Assembly (NCBI RefSeq): GCF_017168335.1
Contig: NZ_JABFAU010000015.1
Location: forward strand, 14,075-78,074
Length of the DNA stretch: 64,000 nucleotides
DNA from: Rhodococcus sp. KRD162
Lineage (GTDB): Bacteria > Actinomycetota > Actinomycetes > Mycobacteriales > Mycobacteriaceae
Reading direction: 5' to 3'
In this document: positions 7,937 to 16,676 of the stretch, piece after piece
Layout: every line of letters starts with the position of its first letter
Numbering within the stretch: the first letter of the stretch is position 1
Notes under the pieces: generated by a model
What the model was told of the DNA's origin: nothing
Database searches by the model: none
Seen by the model: only the letters and a program-made list of their open reading frames with translations
Translations under genes and position numbers: made by a program

Positions 7937-9241
7937 GTGACCGAAAAACAACTCAGCTCGAACCGAACTGTTCTCGTGAAGCCGCCGAATCGGGCCCGTC
8001 AGCTCGTGGCCGTATCGGTTGGCAATGCTGTGGAGTGGTTCGACTGGTACATCTACTCCATTCTGGCCATATACTTCGCGGGTCAGTTCTTTCCCAAAAC
8101 GAGCGAAGACAGCCTCCTTCCTCTGTTGTCGACGCTCGCGATCTTCGCGGTAGGGTTCTTCGCTCGGCCGGTCGGCGGGCTCGTCATCGGTGTTCTGGCA
8201 GATCGATTCGGTCGACGGCGTGCGCTGAGCGGAACAATCGTCGGCATGGGCATTGGGTCCTTGATGATCGGCGCTGTACCCACCTACGAACAGATCGGTG
8301 TCGCGGCACCGATCATTCTGCTGATCGCCCGCATCATCCAAGGCGCATCCGCAGGTGGCGAATACGCGGCCGGTTCGGCTTTCATCGTCGAGTCGGCCCC
8401 ACCCGGTCGACGCGGGCTGTTCTCGAGCGTTCTCTACATCAGCGCGACGTCGGCCAACCTCACCGCCATCGGCCTCAGTGCCCTCCTTGCCACCACTCTG
8501 TCCTCGGAGAACTTGACGTCCTGGGGTTGGCGCATTCCGTTCATCCTCGGATCGGTTGCGGCCATGGTCGGCCTGTGGGTGCGCCGACACGCCCAAGAAA
8601 CCCTGCACGAGGACGTCATCGACAAGCCCAAGAGCGCCCGCGTCGGCATGTTCGACTTCTTCCGAGAGCACCCCAAGTCCGCTCTACAGATCTTCGGTCT
8701 CACCGCTGCGCCAGCTCTTGCCTTCTACGTTTGGACCGCTTACCTTCCGACCTACGCCAGTATCACGGTCGGCTTCGATGTGCAGAAGGGCCTGATCACC
8801 GGCGTGATCTCCCTGACGATCTTCTTGCTCGCGTTGCCGTTGTTCGGTGCATTGTCGGACCGGGTCGGCCGCAAACCCCTGCTCGTCACGTTCGGGCTGT
8901 TCTTCACCATCGCGACGGTCCCGCTGCTGTCCTCCCTACAACCCACCATGGGGAGTTTGCTGTTCGTCCAGATCACGGGCCTGCTTTTCATCGCAGCATG
9001 GGCAAGTATCAGCGCAGCTATAGTCGCGGAGCTCTTTCCGTCCAGACTGCGAAGTTCCGGCATCGGATTCCCGTACGCGTTGGCCGTGGCGGTATTCGGT
9101 GGAACGGGCCCCTACATTGCAACGTGGTTGGTGGAGATCGGGCAAGGCGATCGCTTCGCCTGGTACATCGCGGCGGTCGCAGCCGTGAGCACAGCGGTCT
9201 ATCTCTTCCTTCCGGAAACTGGCAAAAGCGCTCTCCGATAA
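7937..9241 (+). CDS. MFS transporter, metabolite:H+ symporter (MHS) family
   Basis: A 434-residue, 12-helix permease. The first helix carries VGNAVEWFDWYIYS, a hallmark of the MHS family (ProP, KgtP, ShiA, aromatic-acid symporters). The cytoplasmic loop 2/3 motif is GVLADRFGRRRAL and the matching second-half loop is GALSDRVGRKPLL. Helix 4-5 has RIIQGASAGGEYA, again MHS-typical. GTG at 7937 has GGAG 7 bases before it; the upstream in-frame ATG gives a non-homologous extension. Being first in a CoA-ligase/thiolase operon, it most likely imports the organic acid that the operon degrades. Substrate unknown. Confidence 0.85.
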   Translation: MTEKQLSSNRTVLVKPPNRARQLVAVSVGNAVEWFDWYIYSILAIYFAGQFFPKTSEDSLLPLLSTLAIFAVGFFARPVGGLVIGVLADRFGRRRALSGTIVGMGIGSLMIGAVPTYEQIGVAAPIILLIARIIQGASAGGEYAAGSAFIVESAPPGRRGLFSSVLYISATSANLTAIGLSALLATTLSSENLTSWGWRIPFILGSVAAMVGLWVRRHAQETLHEDVIDKPKSARVGMFDFFREHPKSALQIFGLTAAPALAFYVWTAYLPTYASITVGFDVQKGLITGVISLTIFLLALPLFGALSDRVGRKPLLVTFGLFFTIATVPLLSSLQPTMGSLLFVQITGLLFIAAWASISAAIVAELFPSRLRSSGIGFPYALAVAVFGGTGPYIATWLVEIGQGDRFAWYIAAVAAVSTAVYLFLPETGKSALR

Positions 9242-9294
9242 TAGATTTCGGTTCTCTATCGCAGGTACACAGAAACAGACCACGAAAGAAATAC

Positions 9295-10527
9295 ATGAGT
9301 TCACGCGTATGGGTCGCCGGAGTGGGAATGACCCCCTTCGGGATACACCCTGACAGTTCCAACTACGACCTTGCACGAAGTGCAACCCGCGACGCACTCA
9401 GCGACGCTGACGTCACGGCGAATATCGGCATGATCGACGCGGCGTTCTACGCCACCGCCGCCCACGGGTTCCTCGAAGGCCAGGCGACCATTTCGGGGCA
9501 GATCGCTCTGCGCGGAATGGGCATCGACAAGATACCGGTGCACAATGTCGAAAATGCCTGTGCAACCGGTGCATCCGCATTCAACCTCGCAGTGACACAC
9601 GTTCGTGCGGGCGAGGCGGACGTGGCCTTGGCCGTCGGCGCGGAAAAGATGCACGTCGGGGATCCGCAGAAGACGATGTCGTTGTTCGATGCGGGGTTCG
9701 ATGTCACCGATCGTGGTGCCCTCGAACAGACCCTGGTGGAGCTCGGCGGTGACCTGGACGAACCGGACCTCGGGCACCGGTCGATCTTCATGGACATCTA
9801 CGCCGCGATGGCGAGAAATCACATGCGTATCTACGGCTCGACACAGCAGCAGATCGCGGCAGTGAGCGCCAAGAATCACGCACACGCCGTCGAGAACTCC
9901 CGCGCGCACTATCGTCGCGCACTGTCGGTCGCTGACGTTCTCGCAGCACGGCGGCTGTCACATCCCTTGACCGTCCCGATGTGCGCACCGGTCACTGACG
10001 GCGGCGCGGCGGTCATCGTGTGCAGCGACGCAGGACTCGCACGGCTGCACGCTGACCACCCCATCGAGGTCCTGGCCACCGTAGTCGGCACAGGCACGGA
10101 CCGAGACACCACCACCTTCGACGGGCATCTTGCACAGCACGTCGCCGAACGTGCATACGACAAGGCCGGCGTCGGGCCCGACCAGGTCGACGTGGCTGAG
10201 GTGCACGATGCAACAGCATTCGCCGAGATCTTGCAATCGGAAATGCTCGGGTTGGTCCCGCCCGGCGAGGGCGGAGCGGCGGCAGAACGCGGCCACACCA
10301 GCATCGGCGGCAGCATCCCGATCAATCCCTCCGGAGGCCTCGAATCCAAAGGCCACCCACTCGGCGCGACGGGGCTCGGACAGATCTTCGAGCTCACCGA
10401 CCAACTTCGTGGTCGCGCAGGTGCCCGACAGGTCGTCGGTGCCCGAATCGCCCTGGCCGAGAACGGGGGCGGATTTCACCGCGGCGAAGAAGCCGTCACC
10501 TCCGTCGTCATCTTGAAAGGAAAATAA
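9295..10527 (+). CDS. Thiolase-family acyltransferase (SCP-x / lipid-transfer type)
   Basis: The 410-residue protein follows the SCP-x thiolase pattern. The start is VWVAGVGMTPFG, the acylated cysteine is in NACATGAS (Cys89), then comes a VHDATAFAEI segment and the histidine motif GHPLGATG (His354). Such thiolases cleave 3-ketoacyl-CoA with CoA in side-chain, branched-chain or alicyclic acid degradation. The C-terminal cysteine stretch of classical thiolases is replaced by an ENGGG-type end, as in the SCP-x group. ATG at 9295 has GAAAGAAA upstream. It lies between the transporter and a CoA ligase that starts 3 bases after its stop. Confidence 0.85.
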   Translation: MSSRVWVAGVGMTPFGIHPDSSNYDLARSATRDALSDADVTANIGMIDAAFYATAAHGFLEGQATISGQIALRGMGIDKIPVHNVENACATGASAFNLAVTHVRAGEADVALAVGAEKMHVGDPQKTMSLFDAGFDVTDRGALEQTLVELGGDLDEPDLGHRSIFMDIYAAMARNHMRIYGSTQQQIAAVSAKNHAHAVENSRAHYRRALSVADVLAARRLSHPLTVPMCAPVTDGGAAVIVCSDAGLARLHADHPIEVLATVVGTGTDRDTTTFDGHLAQHVAERAYDKAGVGPDQVDVAEVHDATAFAEILQSEMLGLVPPGEGGAAAERGHTSIGGSIPINPSGGLESKGHPLGATGLGQIFELTDQLRGRAGARQVVGARIALAENGGGFHRGEEAVTSVVILKGK

Positions 10528-10530
10528 CCG

Positions 10531-12084
10531 ATGGCCATCGTCGACTTCTTCGACCGCGGATGGCGTGCTGGGCCGCAAGCCATCGCCTACCGAACACACA
10601 AGGAGATCTGGACTTACCAGGACGCCGGCGAGATGTCCTGCCGAATCGCCAATGCCCTGTTGAACATGGGACTACGGCGTGAGAGCACTGTCGCGGTGCT
10701 CTCGCCGAACGCGCCACTCGCATGGATCTGTGTGCTCGGGGTGTGGCGAGCAGGCGGCGCGTGGGTTCCGCTCAATCCGGCGAATCCCGTGACCGAAACC
10801 GCAACACTCCTACAGCGTTTCGATGTCGAGGTCTTGTTCTACGATCCTTCGCTCCGCGCTCACGTGGATCACTTGCGACAACTCGATACCGGCATCACCC
10901 TGATCGCGCTGAGCGATGACGAAAACGCACTCGATCTCACCGACTGGGTCGCAGCGCATCCGGCGACTCCGCCCGACATCGACTACCGCATGGACGATGT
11001 CATCGCCGTATCGCCGACTGGAGGAACAACGGGTGAACCCAAGGGCGTGATGAACACGCATCGAAGCTTTTCGGTCATGGTGATCCACCAGATGCTTGCG
11101 TTGACCTACCAAGCACACGAGCCTGTGGTGAACCTGGCGGCGGCACCGATGACGCACACCGCCGGGGTTCTGACACTGCAGACTTCCGCTCGGGGCGGGA
11201 CGGTCGTCGTCATAGAGCGTGCAGCACCGGATCTCATCCTGACGGCGATCGAGACCTACGGTGTGACAGAGATATTCCTACCGCCGACCGTCGTCTACCG
11301 ATTGCTCGACGTTCTGGCCACTCGCGCGGCCGACACCTCGACTCTGCGCTACCTACTCTATGCAGCCGCTCCGATGTCGAGCGAGAAACTGCGTCTGGGC
11401 CTAGAGCGTTTGGGGCCGGTTTTCATCGAGTGCTATGGGCAAATGGAAGCGCCTGCTGGCATCAGCTTTCTCCGACCCGAGGAGCACCTCGTCGACGGCA
11501 ACATTGCGCCCGACGACCGGTTGTCTTCTTGCGGCAGACCGTATCCGTTGGTCGACGTCGAAGTGAAGGACCCCGACACCGGGCAGCGACTCGCACACAA
11601 CGAAACCGGCGAGATCTGCGTACGTGGCGACCTGGTGATGAAGGGCTACTACAAGGACCCGATCAAAACTGCCGACGTAATCAAGGACGGCTGGCTGCAC
11701 ACCGGAGACCTTGGCCGCATCGACGGCGAGGGCTACCTTCACCTGACCGATCGCAAGAAGGACATGATCATTACCGGAGGCTTCAATGTCTACCCTGGCC
11801 AGGTCGAACAGGTGATCTGGGGCCATCCGGCTGTCGAGGACTGCGCAGTGGTCGGTGCCCCCGATGACGACTGGGGCGAACGCGTCACGGCAGTCATCGA
11901 ACTCAAACCCGGCCACGACGCGGGAGAAGACGAAATCATCGCCCTCTGCCGGAACGCATTGGGGGGCGTACGCACGCCCAAGCAGGTGTTCTTCGTCGAC
12001 CGTTTGCCACGCAGCGTAAACGGAAAGGTGCTCAAAAAAGAAGTCCGACAGACATTCTGGACCACTTCCGTTCGCCAGATCTGA
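10531..12084 (+). CDS. Acyl-CoA synthetase (class I adenylate-forming enzyme)
   Basis: A 517-residue ANL-superfamily ligase. The AMP/ATP P-loop is PTGGTTGEPKG (about residues 161-171) and the A5 motif is CYGQMEAP near 303. The hinge-adjacent motif is GWLHTGDLGRID (about 387-398) and the catalytic lysine of NGKVLKK is near 499. It activates a carboxylic acid to the acyl-AMP and then the CoA thioester. Substrate cannot be read from the motifs. Position after the thiolase and before the SDR suggests it starts degradation of the imported acid. Confidence 0.88.
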   Translation: MAIVDFFDRGWRAGPQAIAYRTHKEIWTYQDAGEMSCRIANALLNMGLRRESTVAVLSPNAPLAWICVLGVWRAGGAWVPLNPANPVTETATLLQRFDVEVLFYDPSLRAHVDHLRQLDTGITLIALSDDENALDLTDWVAAHPATPPDIDYRMDDVIAVSPTGGTTGEPKGVMNTHRSFSVMVIHQMLALTYQAHEPVVNLAAAPMTHTAGVLTLQTSARGGTVVVIERAAPDLILTAIETYGVTEIFLPPTVVYRLLDVLATRAADTSTLRYLLYAAAPMSSEKLRLGLERLGPVFIECYGQMEAPAGISFLRPEEHLVDGNIAPDDRLSSCGRPYPLVDVEVKDPDTGQRLAHNETGEICVRGDLVMKGYYKDPIKTADVIKDGWLHTGDLGRIDGEGYLHLTDRKKDMIITGGFNVYPGQVEQVIWGHPAVEDCAVVGAPDDDWGERVTAVIELKPGHDAGEDEIIALCRNALGGVRTPKQVFFVDRLPRSVNGKVLKKEVRQTFWTTSVRQI

Positions 12085-12099
12085 ACAAGAGGGAAAGCA

Positions 12100-12912
12100 A
12101 TGAACGAGCTGAAAAACAAGATCGCCGTCGTCGCCGGAGCAGGATGTATCGGAACAGGATTAGGAAATGGCCGCGCCACAGCCATCACCTTCGCCAGAGA
12201 AGGTGCGACGGTCATCTGCGCCGACATGGATACCGAATCGGCCACGGCAACAGCTGAAATGATCCGGGACGAAGGTAACGACGCCCACGTGCTGACCCTC
12301 GATATCACCGACGTGAGCCAGGTCGCCGATGCCGTCCGCACAATTCTCGATCAGCATGGACGCATCGATGTTCTCGACAACAACGTCGGGATCGCTGCCG
12401 TAGGAGGTGTCACCGACGTCGAGCCAACGGACTGGGAACGCGTTTTCAAGGTCAATCTCGACGGTGCCTTCAACACCATGCGACATGTCATTCCAGCAAT
12501 GGTGAAACAAGGTGGTGGCAGTATCGTCAACATCTCTTCTGTGGCAAGTATCCGATGGAGCGGAGTCGCATATGCCGGCTACTACGCCAGCAAAGCCGCG
12601 TTGAACCACCTGTCCCGAACCACGGCTGCTGAATTCGCCGACCGTGGTGTCCGAGTCAATTCCGTGTTGCCCGGCTTGATCAAAACACCGATGGTGGAGA
12701 GCGTCTCAGGAATCGCCGAGGCGTACACCAGCACCGACGTCGAACAAATGTGGCGCAAACGTGATCGGCAGGTACCCATGGGTCGCATGGGAGAGGCCTG
12801 GGATGTCGCACACGCTGCACTCTTCTTGGCCAGCGACCGCGCCAAGTACATCACCGGTGCAGAGTTGGTCGTAGATGGCGGGATTTCACTAGGGATGGGC
12901 CGAGCGAGCTGA
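12100..12912 (+). CDS. SDR family oxidoreductase
   Basis: Classical short-chain dehydrogenase of 270 residues. The glycine-rich cofactor loop is unusually long (GAGCIGTGLGNG), and an acidic CADMD after strand 2 suggests NAD preference. NNVG replaces the common NNAG, catalytic serine lies in NISSVAS, and Tyr161-xxx-Lys165 lies in GYYASK. AGAGGGAAAG precedes the ATG. As the last gene of the cassette it probably oxidises a hydroxyacyl-CoA or hydroxy acid intermediate. A strong hairpin follows 10 bases after the stop. Confidence 0.87.
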   Translation: MNELKNKIAVVAGAGCIGTGLGNGRATAITFAREGATVICADMDTESATATAEMIRDEGNDAHVLTLDITDVSQVADAVRTILDQHGRIDVLDNNVGIAAVGGVTDVEPTDWERVFKVNLDGAFNTMRHVIPAMVKQGGGSIVNISSVASIRWSGVAYAGYYASKAALNHLSRTTAAEFADRGVRVNSVLPGLIKTPMVESVSGIAEAYTSTDVEQMWRKRDRQVPMGRMGEAWDVAHAALFLASDRAKYITGAELVVDGGISLGMGRAS

Positions 12913-12921
12913 TCACCCTCG

Positions 12922-12965
12922 TTCAACGGGCGTCCGCCGCCGTGCACCGGCGGCCGCCCGTTGAA
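12922..12965 (+). terminator. Hairpin ending the transporter-SDR operon
   Basis: Bases 12922-12939 pair with 12948-12965 with one mismatch in 18, around an 8-base loop. It lies 10 bases after the SDR stop. No clear T-run follows, so it is a GC-rich hairpin of the kind common in actinobacteria. Confidence 0.7.
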
Positions 12966-13224
12966 AACCGGCCCGGTAGCAGAGGCATATTCGCTTGATC
13001 GCGCGAGGGTGCTTGTAGCTTCATCACCCGGTTCGGTCGCAGATCCCACAGGGTGTGTTCTTCATCGGTGGAGCAATCCGAAGAGAGAGCACACCGGGAG
13101 TCCGGCAATGGGCCTGCTCGTCTCATTGGCGGCCGCACGAGTCGGCCTGGGTGTCAATTCTCTCGCCCAGCGCACAGGGGCCCAGCCGCTTCACGACTTG
13201 TGCGCGACATCTCGGCGCTGCAGC
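12966..13224. other. Intergenic stretch, nothing recognised
   Basis: About 260 bases between the operon terminator and the end of the minus-strand MocA-like gene. I see no RNA gene, ribosome site or family resemblance in any frame. Confidence 0.45.
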
Positions 13225-13758
13225 TCACCGATAGTCGTGGTCGATTCCCGTTGCCCATTGCGAACATTCGACGGCAACCACATCGTCTCGACCCCGCAGG
13301 AAGTTCCGCGCACCGAAGTCGCCCGACGCCGACGCCGCGGCTGCATCGAAATGTCGGCCCGCCAGAACCACCGGGTGGCCGGGACGTCCGTCGAACACCG
13401 CTCGTGACAGGCCGGTCTCGGCCGCCGCGTCGAGCACGGCCCGCACCACATCGGGTCCGACATCCGGGGTATCGACCACGTGCACCACCGCGTACTCCGC
13501 GTTCGACGCCGCGGCCAGCCCGGCTCTGAACGATGCGCTCATCCCCCGCTGCCAATCGGGCGCGAGGACAGCAGTCGCACCGTCCGGCACAGAGGTCTCG
13601 GCCGCACCCAGCACCACCACCACGCGGTCACAGCCACCGTCGCGCAATGCCTGCACGGCCACGCGGAGCCACGCCCCGTCGTGCGCGAGCACCTTGGGCG
13701 ATCCGTACCGCGTTCCTGCACCGGCAGCCAGCAGCACGCCGACGGCACACTCCGACAC
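13225..13758 (-). CDS. MobA/MocA-like molybdenum cofactor nucleotidyltransferase
   Basis: The 177-residue product begins with the nucleotide-binding signature VLLAAGAGTRYGSPKVLA, followed by VVVVLGAAE and a VVHVVDTPDVG metal-site segment. A later GRPGHPVVLAGRHF block is typical of the MocA/YgfJ group that adds CMP to molybdopterin for xanthine-dehydrogenase-type enzymes. The GTG start at 13758 has AAGGAG 5 bases before it; longer frames do not. Its position beside a purine catabolic island containing a molybdenum xanthine dehydrogenase supports that role. No XdhC-type chaperone was found in the window. Confidence 0.8.
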   Translation of the reverse strand: MSECAVGVLLAAGAGTRYGSPKVLAHDGAWLRVAVQALRDGGCDRVVVVLGAAETSVPDGATAVLAPDWQRGMSASFRAGLAAASNAEYAVVHVVDTPDVGPDVVRAVLDAAAETGLSRAVFDGRPGHPVVLAGRHFDAAAASASGDFGARNFLRGRDDVVAVECSQWATGIDHDYR

Positions 13759-13934
13759 ATCTGCTCCTTCGATCATTCGGCCGCGTCTTGGATATTCGCA
13801 CAACTCCCGCGGCGACTACGTCCAAAAGTTTGTACTTGCTCGACTAGCGAGGATAGGCGTGATGGCTGATTCTTAGTGCACTTCTCCTGCAGCGTCGCAG
13901 GAATCCTGCCCTGTTGCTTCCGCGAGGTGCCACC

Positions 13935-15839
13935 ATGTCCGTTTTGCCCACCACACGCAGACGCGTCCATCCCGTCGACGAGGTTCTCCCTGCTCCGAAA
14001 CTTGCAGCGTACGGATTTCAGCACGTCGTCGCGTTCTATGCCGGCGCGGTGCTGGTGCCGATCATCATCGGCAGCGCGATCGGACTGACCAACGAACAAT
14101 TGATCCACCTGATCAACGCCGATCTGTTCACCTGCGGCATCGCGTCGATCATTCAATCGGTGGGGTTCTGGAAGATCGGTGTGCGTCTGCCGCTGCTGCA
14201 GGGCGTGACATTCGCCGGAGTCTCACCGGTCATCGCCATCGCGATGGCCAACGGCGGCGGCACCGAGGGGTTGCTGTACGTCTACGGGGCCGTCATCGTG
14301 GCCGGACTGGTCACCTTCTTCATGGCACCGTACTTCAGCAAGTTGCTGCGCTTCTTCCCGCCGGTGGTGACCGGCACCGTCATCACGATCATCGGCGTCG
14401 CTCTGCTCCCGGTGGCCGTGAACGATGCGGTGACCAATCCCTCTACCCACGAACAGGATCCGACCAACGGACGCTGGATGGCGTATGCGATCGGCACGTT
14501 GTTGATCATCGTGCTCATCCAACGGTTCTTCAAGGGGTTCATGGCCACCATCGCGGTATTGCTGGGGCTCGTGATCGGCAGTGCCGTGGCATTCATTCTG
14601 GGAGACATGAACTTCGACGGTACGTCCGACGCGTCGTGGGTCGGCTTCACCCAGCCCTTCCTGTTCGGTGTACCCAAATTCAGTGTCATCGCCATCATTT
14701 CGATGATCGTCGTCATGCTCATCATCGCGGTCGAAACCACCGGCAGTGTGTATGCGACCGGCGAGATCGTCGGCAAGCGCATCAAGAAGGACGATATCGC
14801 CGCGACTCTGCGCGCCGACGGAGTTGCCACCGTCATCGGCGGCACGTTCAACTCGTTCCCGTACACGGCCTTCTCCGAGAACGTCGGTCTGGTTCGCCTG
14901 ACCGGTGTTCGCAGTCGGTGGGTGGTGGCGGCGGCAGGCGGCTTCATGATTCTGCTCGGCCTGTTACCCAAGACTGCCGCGGTCGTCGCGTCCATCCCCC
15001 CACCCGTGCTCGGCGGTGCAGCGTTGGCTCTGTTCGCGACGGTCGCCGTGGTCGGAATCCAGACACTGTCGAAGGTCGACTTCACCGACCACCGCAATCT
15101 GATCATCGTCGCCACCAGCCTCGGACTTGCGATGCTCGTGACCATTCAGCCCACGGTCTCGGAGGGCGTTCCCGATTGGCTCGAAATGCTGTTCGGCAGC
15201 GGAATCGTGCTCGGCGCGGTCTCGGCGATCGTGCTCAATGTCTTGTTCTTCCACATCGGAAATCGCGGCCAGGCCGTAGCCGGCGGCCCGGGGAAGGGAA
15301 TCACCCTCGACCGGGTCAACGAGATGTCCTCCGAGGAGTTCGCCGATACCTTCGGCGGACTGGTGCAGGGCACTCCGTGGGTGGTCGAGCGCGCCTATCA
15401 GCAACGACCGTTCGCCGATGCTCACGGTCTGCGCGAAGCGTTCCAGGAAGCACTCCTCGCCGGCACCACCGAAGAACAGATCGAACTCATCAAGCGCTAT
15501 CCGGATCTCGGCAGCGAGGATGCGACGGGCACCCTCAACGCGGCCGATCACGTCGGATTGTCCAACCTCGAGGAGGACGAACACGACAACATCGTCCAGC
15601 TCGCCGCCGAATACCGCGAACACTTCGGCTTCCCGCTGGTGATCTGCGCCCGAGAGACCGAACGCTACGATCGAGTTCTGGCCAACGGGTGGTCTCGGGT
15701 GGAGAATGCGCCGTCGGCGGAACGGTCGTTCGCGATGATCGAGATAGCCAAGATCGCGAACTACCGATTCGATGATCTCGTGGCCGATGCCAACCCGATT
15801 GCGGCCGCGCGGTTCGGTCGCATCAACGACTTCAGATAG
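13935..15839 (+). CDS. Urate/xanthine permease fused to an OHCU-decarboxylase-like domain
   Basis: A 634-residue fusion. Residues 1 to about 450 are a nucleobase-ascorbate (NCS2) permease: QHVVAFYAGAV in helix 1, ETTGSVYATGE before helix 9, and the signature ENVGLVRLTG fitting [QEP]-N-x-G-x4-T-[RKG]. The final 170 residues match OHCU decarboxylase (EEFADTFGG, PWVVERAYQQRPF, YREHFGFPLVICAR). However, the catalytic histidine of the HPxL/HPRI motif is a tyrosine (Tyr522 in RYPDL), and the Ser-x-x-Glu-Gln motif is not evident. The domain may be inactive or regulatory. ATG at 13935 has GAGGTG upstream. A separate OHCU decarboxylase gene follows 9 bases later. Confidence 0.88.
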   Translation: MSVLPTTRRRVHPVDEVLPAPKLAAYGFQHVVAFYAGAVLVPIIIGSAIGLTNEQLIHLINADLFTCGIASIIQSVGFWKIGVRLPLLQGVTFAGVSPVIAIAMANGGGTEGLLYVYGAVIVAGLVTFFMAPYFSKLLRFFPPVVTGTVITIIGVALLPVAVNDAVTNPSTHEQDPTNGRWMAYAIGTLLIIVLIQRFFKGFMATIAVLLGLVIGSAVAFILGDMNFDGTSDASWVGFTQPFLFGVPKFSVIAIISMIVVMLIIAVETTGSVYATGEIVGKRIKKDDIAATLRADGVATVIGGTFNSFPYTAFSENVGLVRLTGVRSRWVVAAAGGFMILLGLLPKTAAVVASIPPPVLGGAALALFATVAVVGIQTLSKVDFTDHRNLIIVATSLGLAMLVTIQPTVSEGVPDWLEMLFGSGIVLGAVSAIVLNVLFFHIGNRGQAVAGGPGKGITLDRVNEMSSEEFADTFGGLVQGTPWVVERAYQQRPFADAHGLREAFQEALLAGTTEEQIELIKRYPDLGSEDATGTLNAADHVGLSNLEEDEHDNIVQLAAEYREHFGFPLVICARETERYDRVLANGWSRVENAPSAERSFAMIEIAKIANYRFDDLVADANPIAAARFGRINDFR

Positions 15840-15848
15840 CGAGCGAGA

Positions 15849-16352
15849 GTGCTACACGAATGGATAGGGCTCGACGGGTTCAATCGGCTCACTGATCGGC
15901 AAGCGATGCACGCGTTGTACGAGTGCTGCGCATCATCGATCTGGGCCCGTCGAGTCGCCTCGGGCCGACCCTTCGACAGTCGAGACCTGCTGTTGGACAG
16001 AGCAGATCGAGTGCTCGCCGAACTGCCCGAGGCCGAGATCGATCATGCGCTGGACGGGCATCCTCGGATCGGCGGCAACGCCGACAACCCGTCGTCGAAG
16101 CGCGAGCAGTCCGCGGTGACGACGGCAGGCACCGAGGTGCGGGAAAAGCTGGCCGCGGCCAATCGCGCCTACGAAGCCAAGTTCGGGCACGTCTACTTGG
16201 TCTGCGCCACCGGGAGGTCGGCGGAGGAGTTGCTCGCTATTCTCGACGAGAGACTCGACAACGATGCCGAAACCGAAAGACGGGTGCTGCGCGTGGAACT
16301 GGCGAAGATCAATCGGATTCGTCTCGGCCGCATGCTGGGTCCGGAGCAGTGA
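15849..16352 (+). CDS. uraD: OHCU decarboxylase
   Basis: This 167-residue enzyme converts 2-oxo-4-hydroxy-4-carboxy-5-ureidoimidazoline to S-allantoin, the last step of urate breakdown. It keeps the catalytic histidine in GHPRIGG (His71), the SKREQ motif (Glu86-Gln87) and a YEAKFGHVYLVCATGRS block near 110-128. Length matches the family. The GTG start at 15849 is preceded by GAGCGAGA. It sits 9 bases after the permease fusion and overlaps the HIU hydrolase start (GTGA at 16349-16352), so the urate-pathway genes are translationally coupled. Confidence 0.92.
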   Translation: MLHEWIGLDGFNRLTDRQAMHALYECCASSIWARRVASGRPFDSRDLLLDRADRVLAELPEAEIDHALDGHPRIGGNADNPSSKREQSAVTTAGTEVREKLAAANRAYEAKFGHVYLVCATGRSAEELLAILDERLDNDAETERRVLRVELAKINRIRLGRMLGPEQ

Positions 16353-16675
16353 CCGGACTGTCGACCCACGTGCTCGACGCCACCTCGGGCACACCCGCGG
16401 TGGGCATGCGGGTGCGGTTGTTCCACCCGGACGAGGGCGTGATCGCCACAGCCACCACGGACGGGGACGGACGCATCGGTGACGTCGTACCGGGACCGAT
16501 CGCTCCCGGCGTCTACCGCCTGTCCTTCGACACGGGCGACTATTTCGAGGAGGGGGCGACACCGACCTTCTACCCCGAGGTGTCGATCTCGTTCACCGTC
16601 GCCGATCCCGATGCTCACTATCACGTGCCATTGCTGTTGTCCCCCTTTGCTTATTCGACCTATCGCGGGAGCTGA
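16349..16675 (+). CDS. uraH: 5-hydroxyisourate hydrolase (transthyretin-like)
   Basis: The 108-residue protein has the HIU hydrolase hallmarks. These are LSTHVLDATSGTPA at the N-terminus (catalytic histidine), a central strand GVYRLSFDTGDYF, and the C-terminal tetrapeptide YRGS preceded by YHVPLLLSPF. It hydrolyses 5-hydroxyisourate, made by uricase, to OHCU. The GTG start overlaps the stop of the decarboxylase gene, with GGAG 2 bases upstream of the start. The uricase ATG follows 1 base after its stop. Confidence 0.95.
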   Translation: MTGLSTHVLDATSGTPAVGMRVRLFHPDEGVIATATTDGDGRIGDVVPGPIAPGVYRLSFDTGDYFEEGATPTFYPEVSISFTVADPDAHYHVPLLLSPFAYSTYRGS

Positions 16676-16676
16676 C

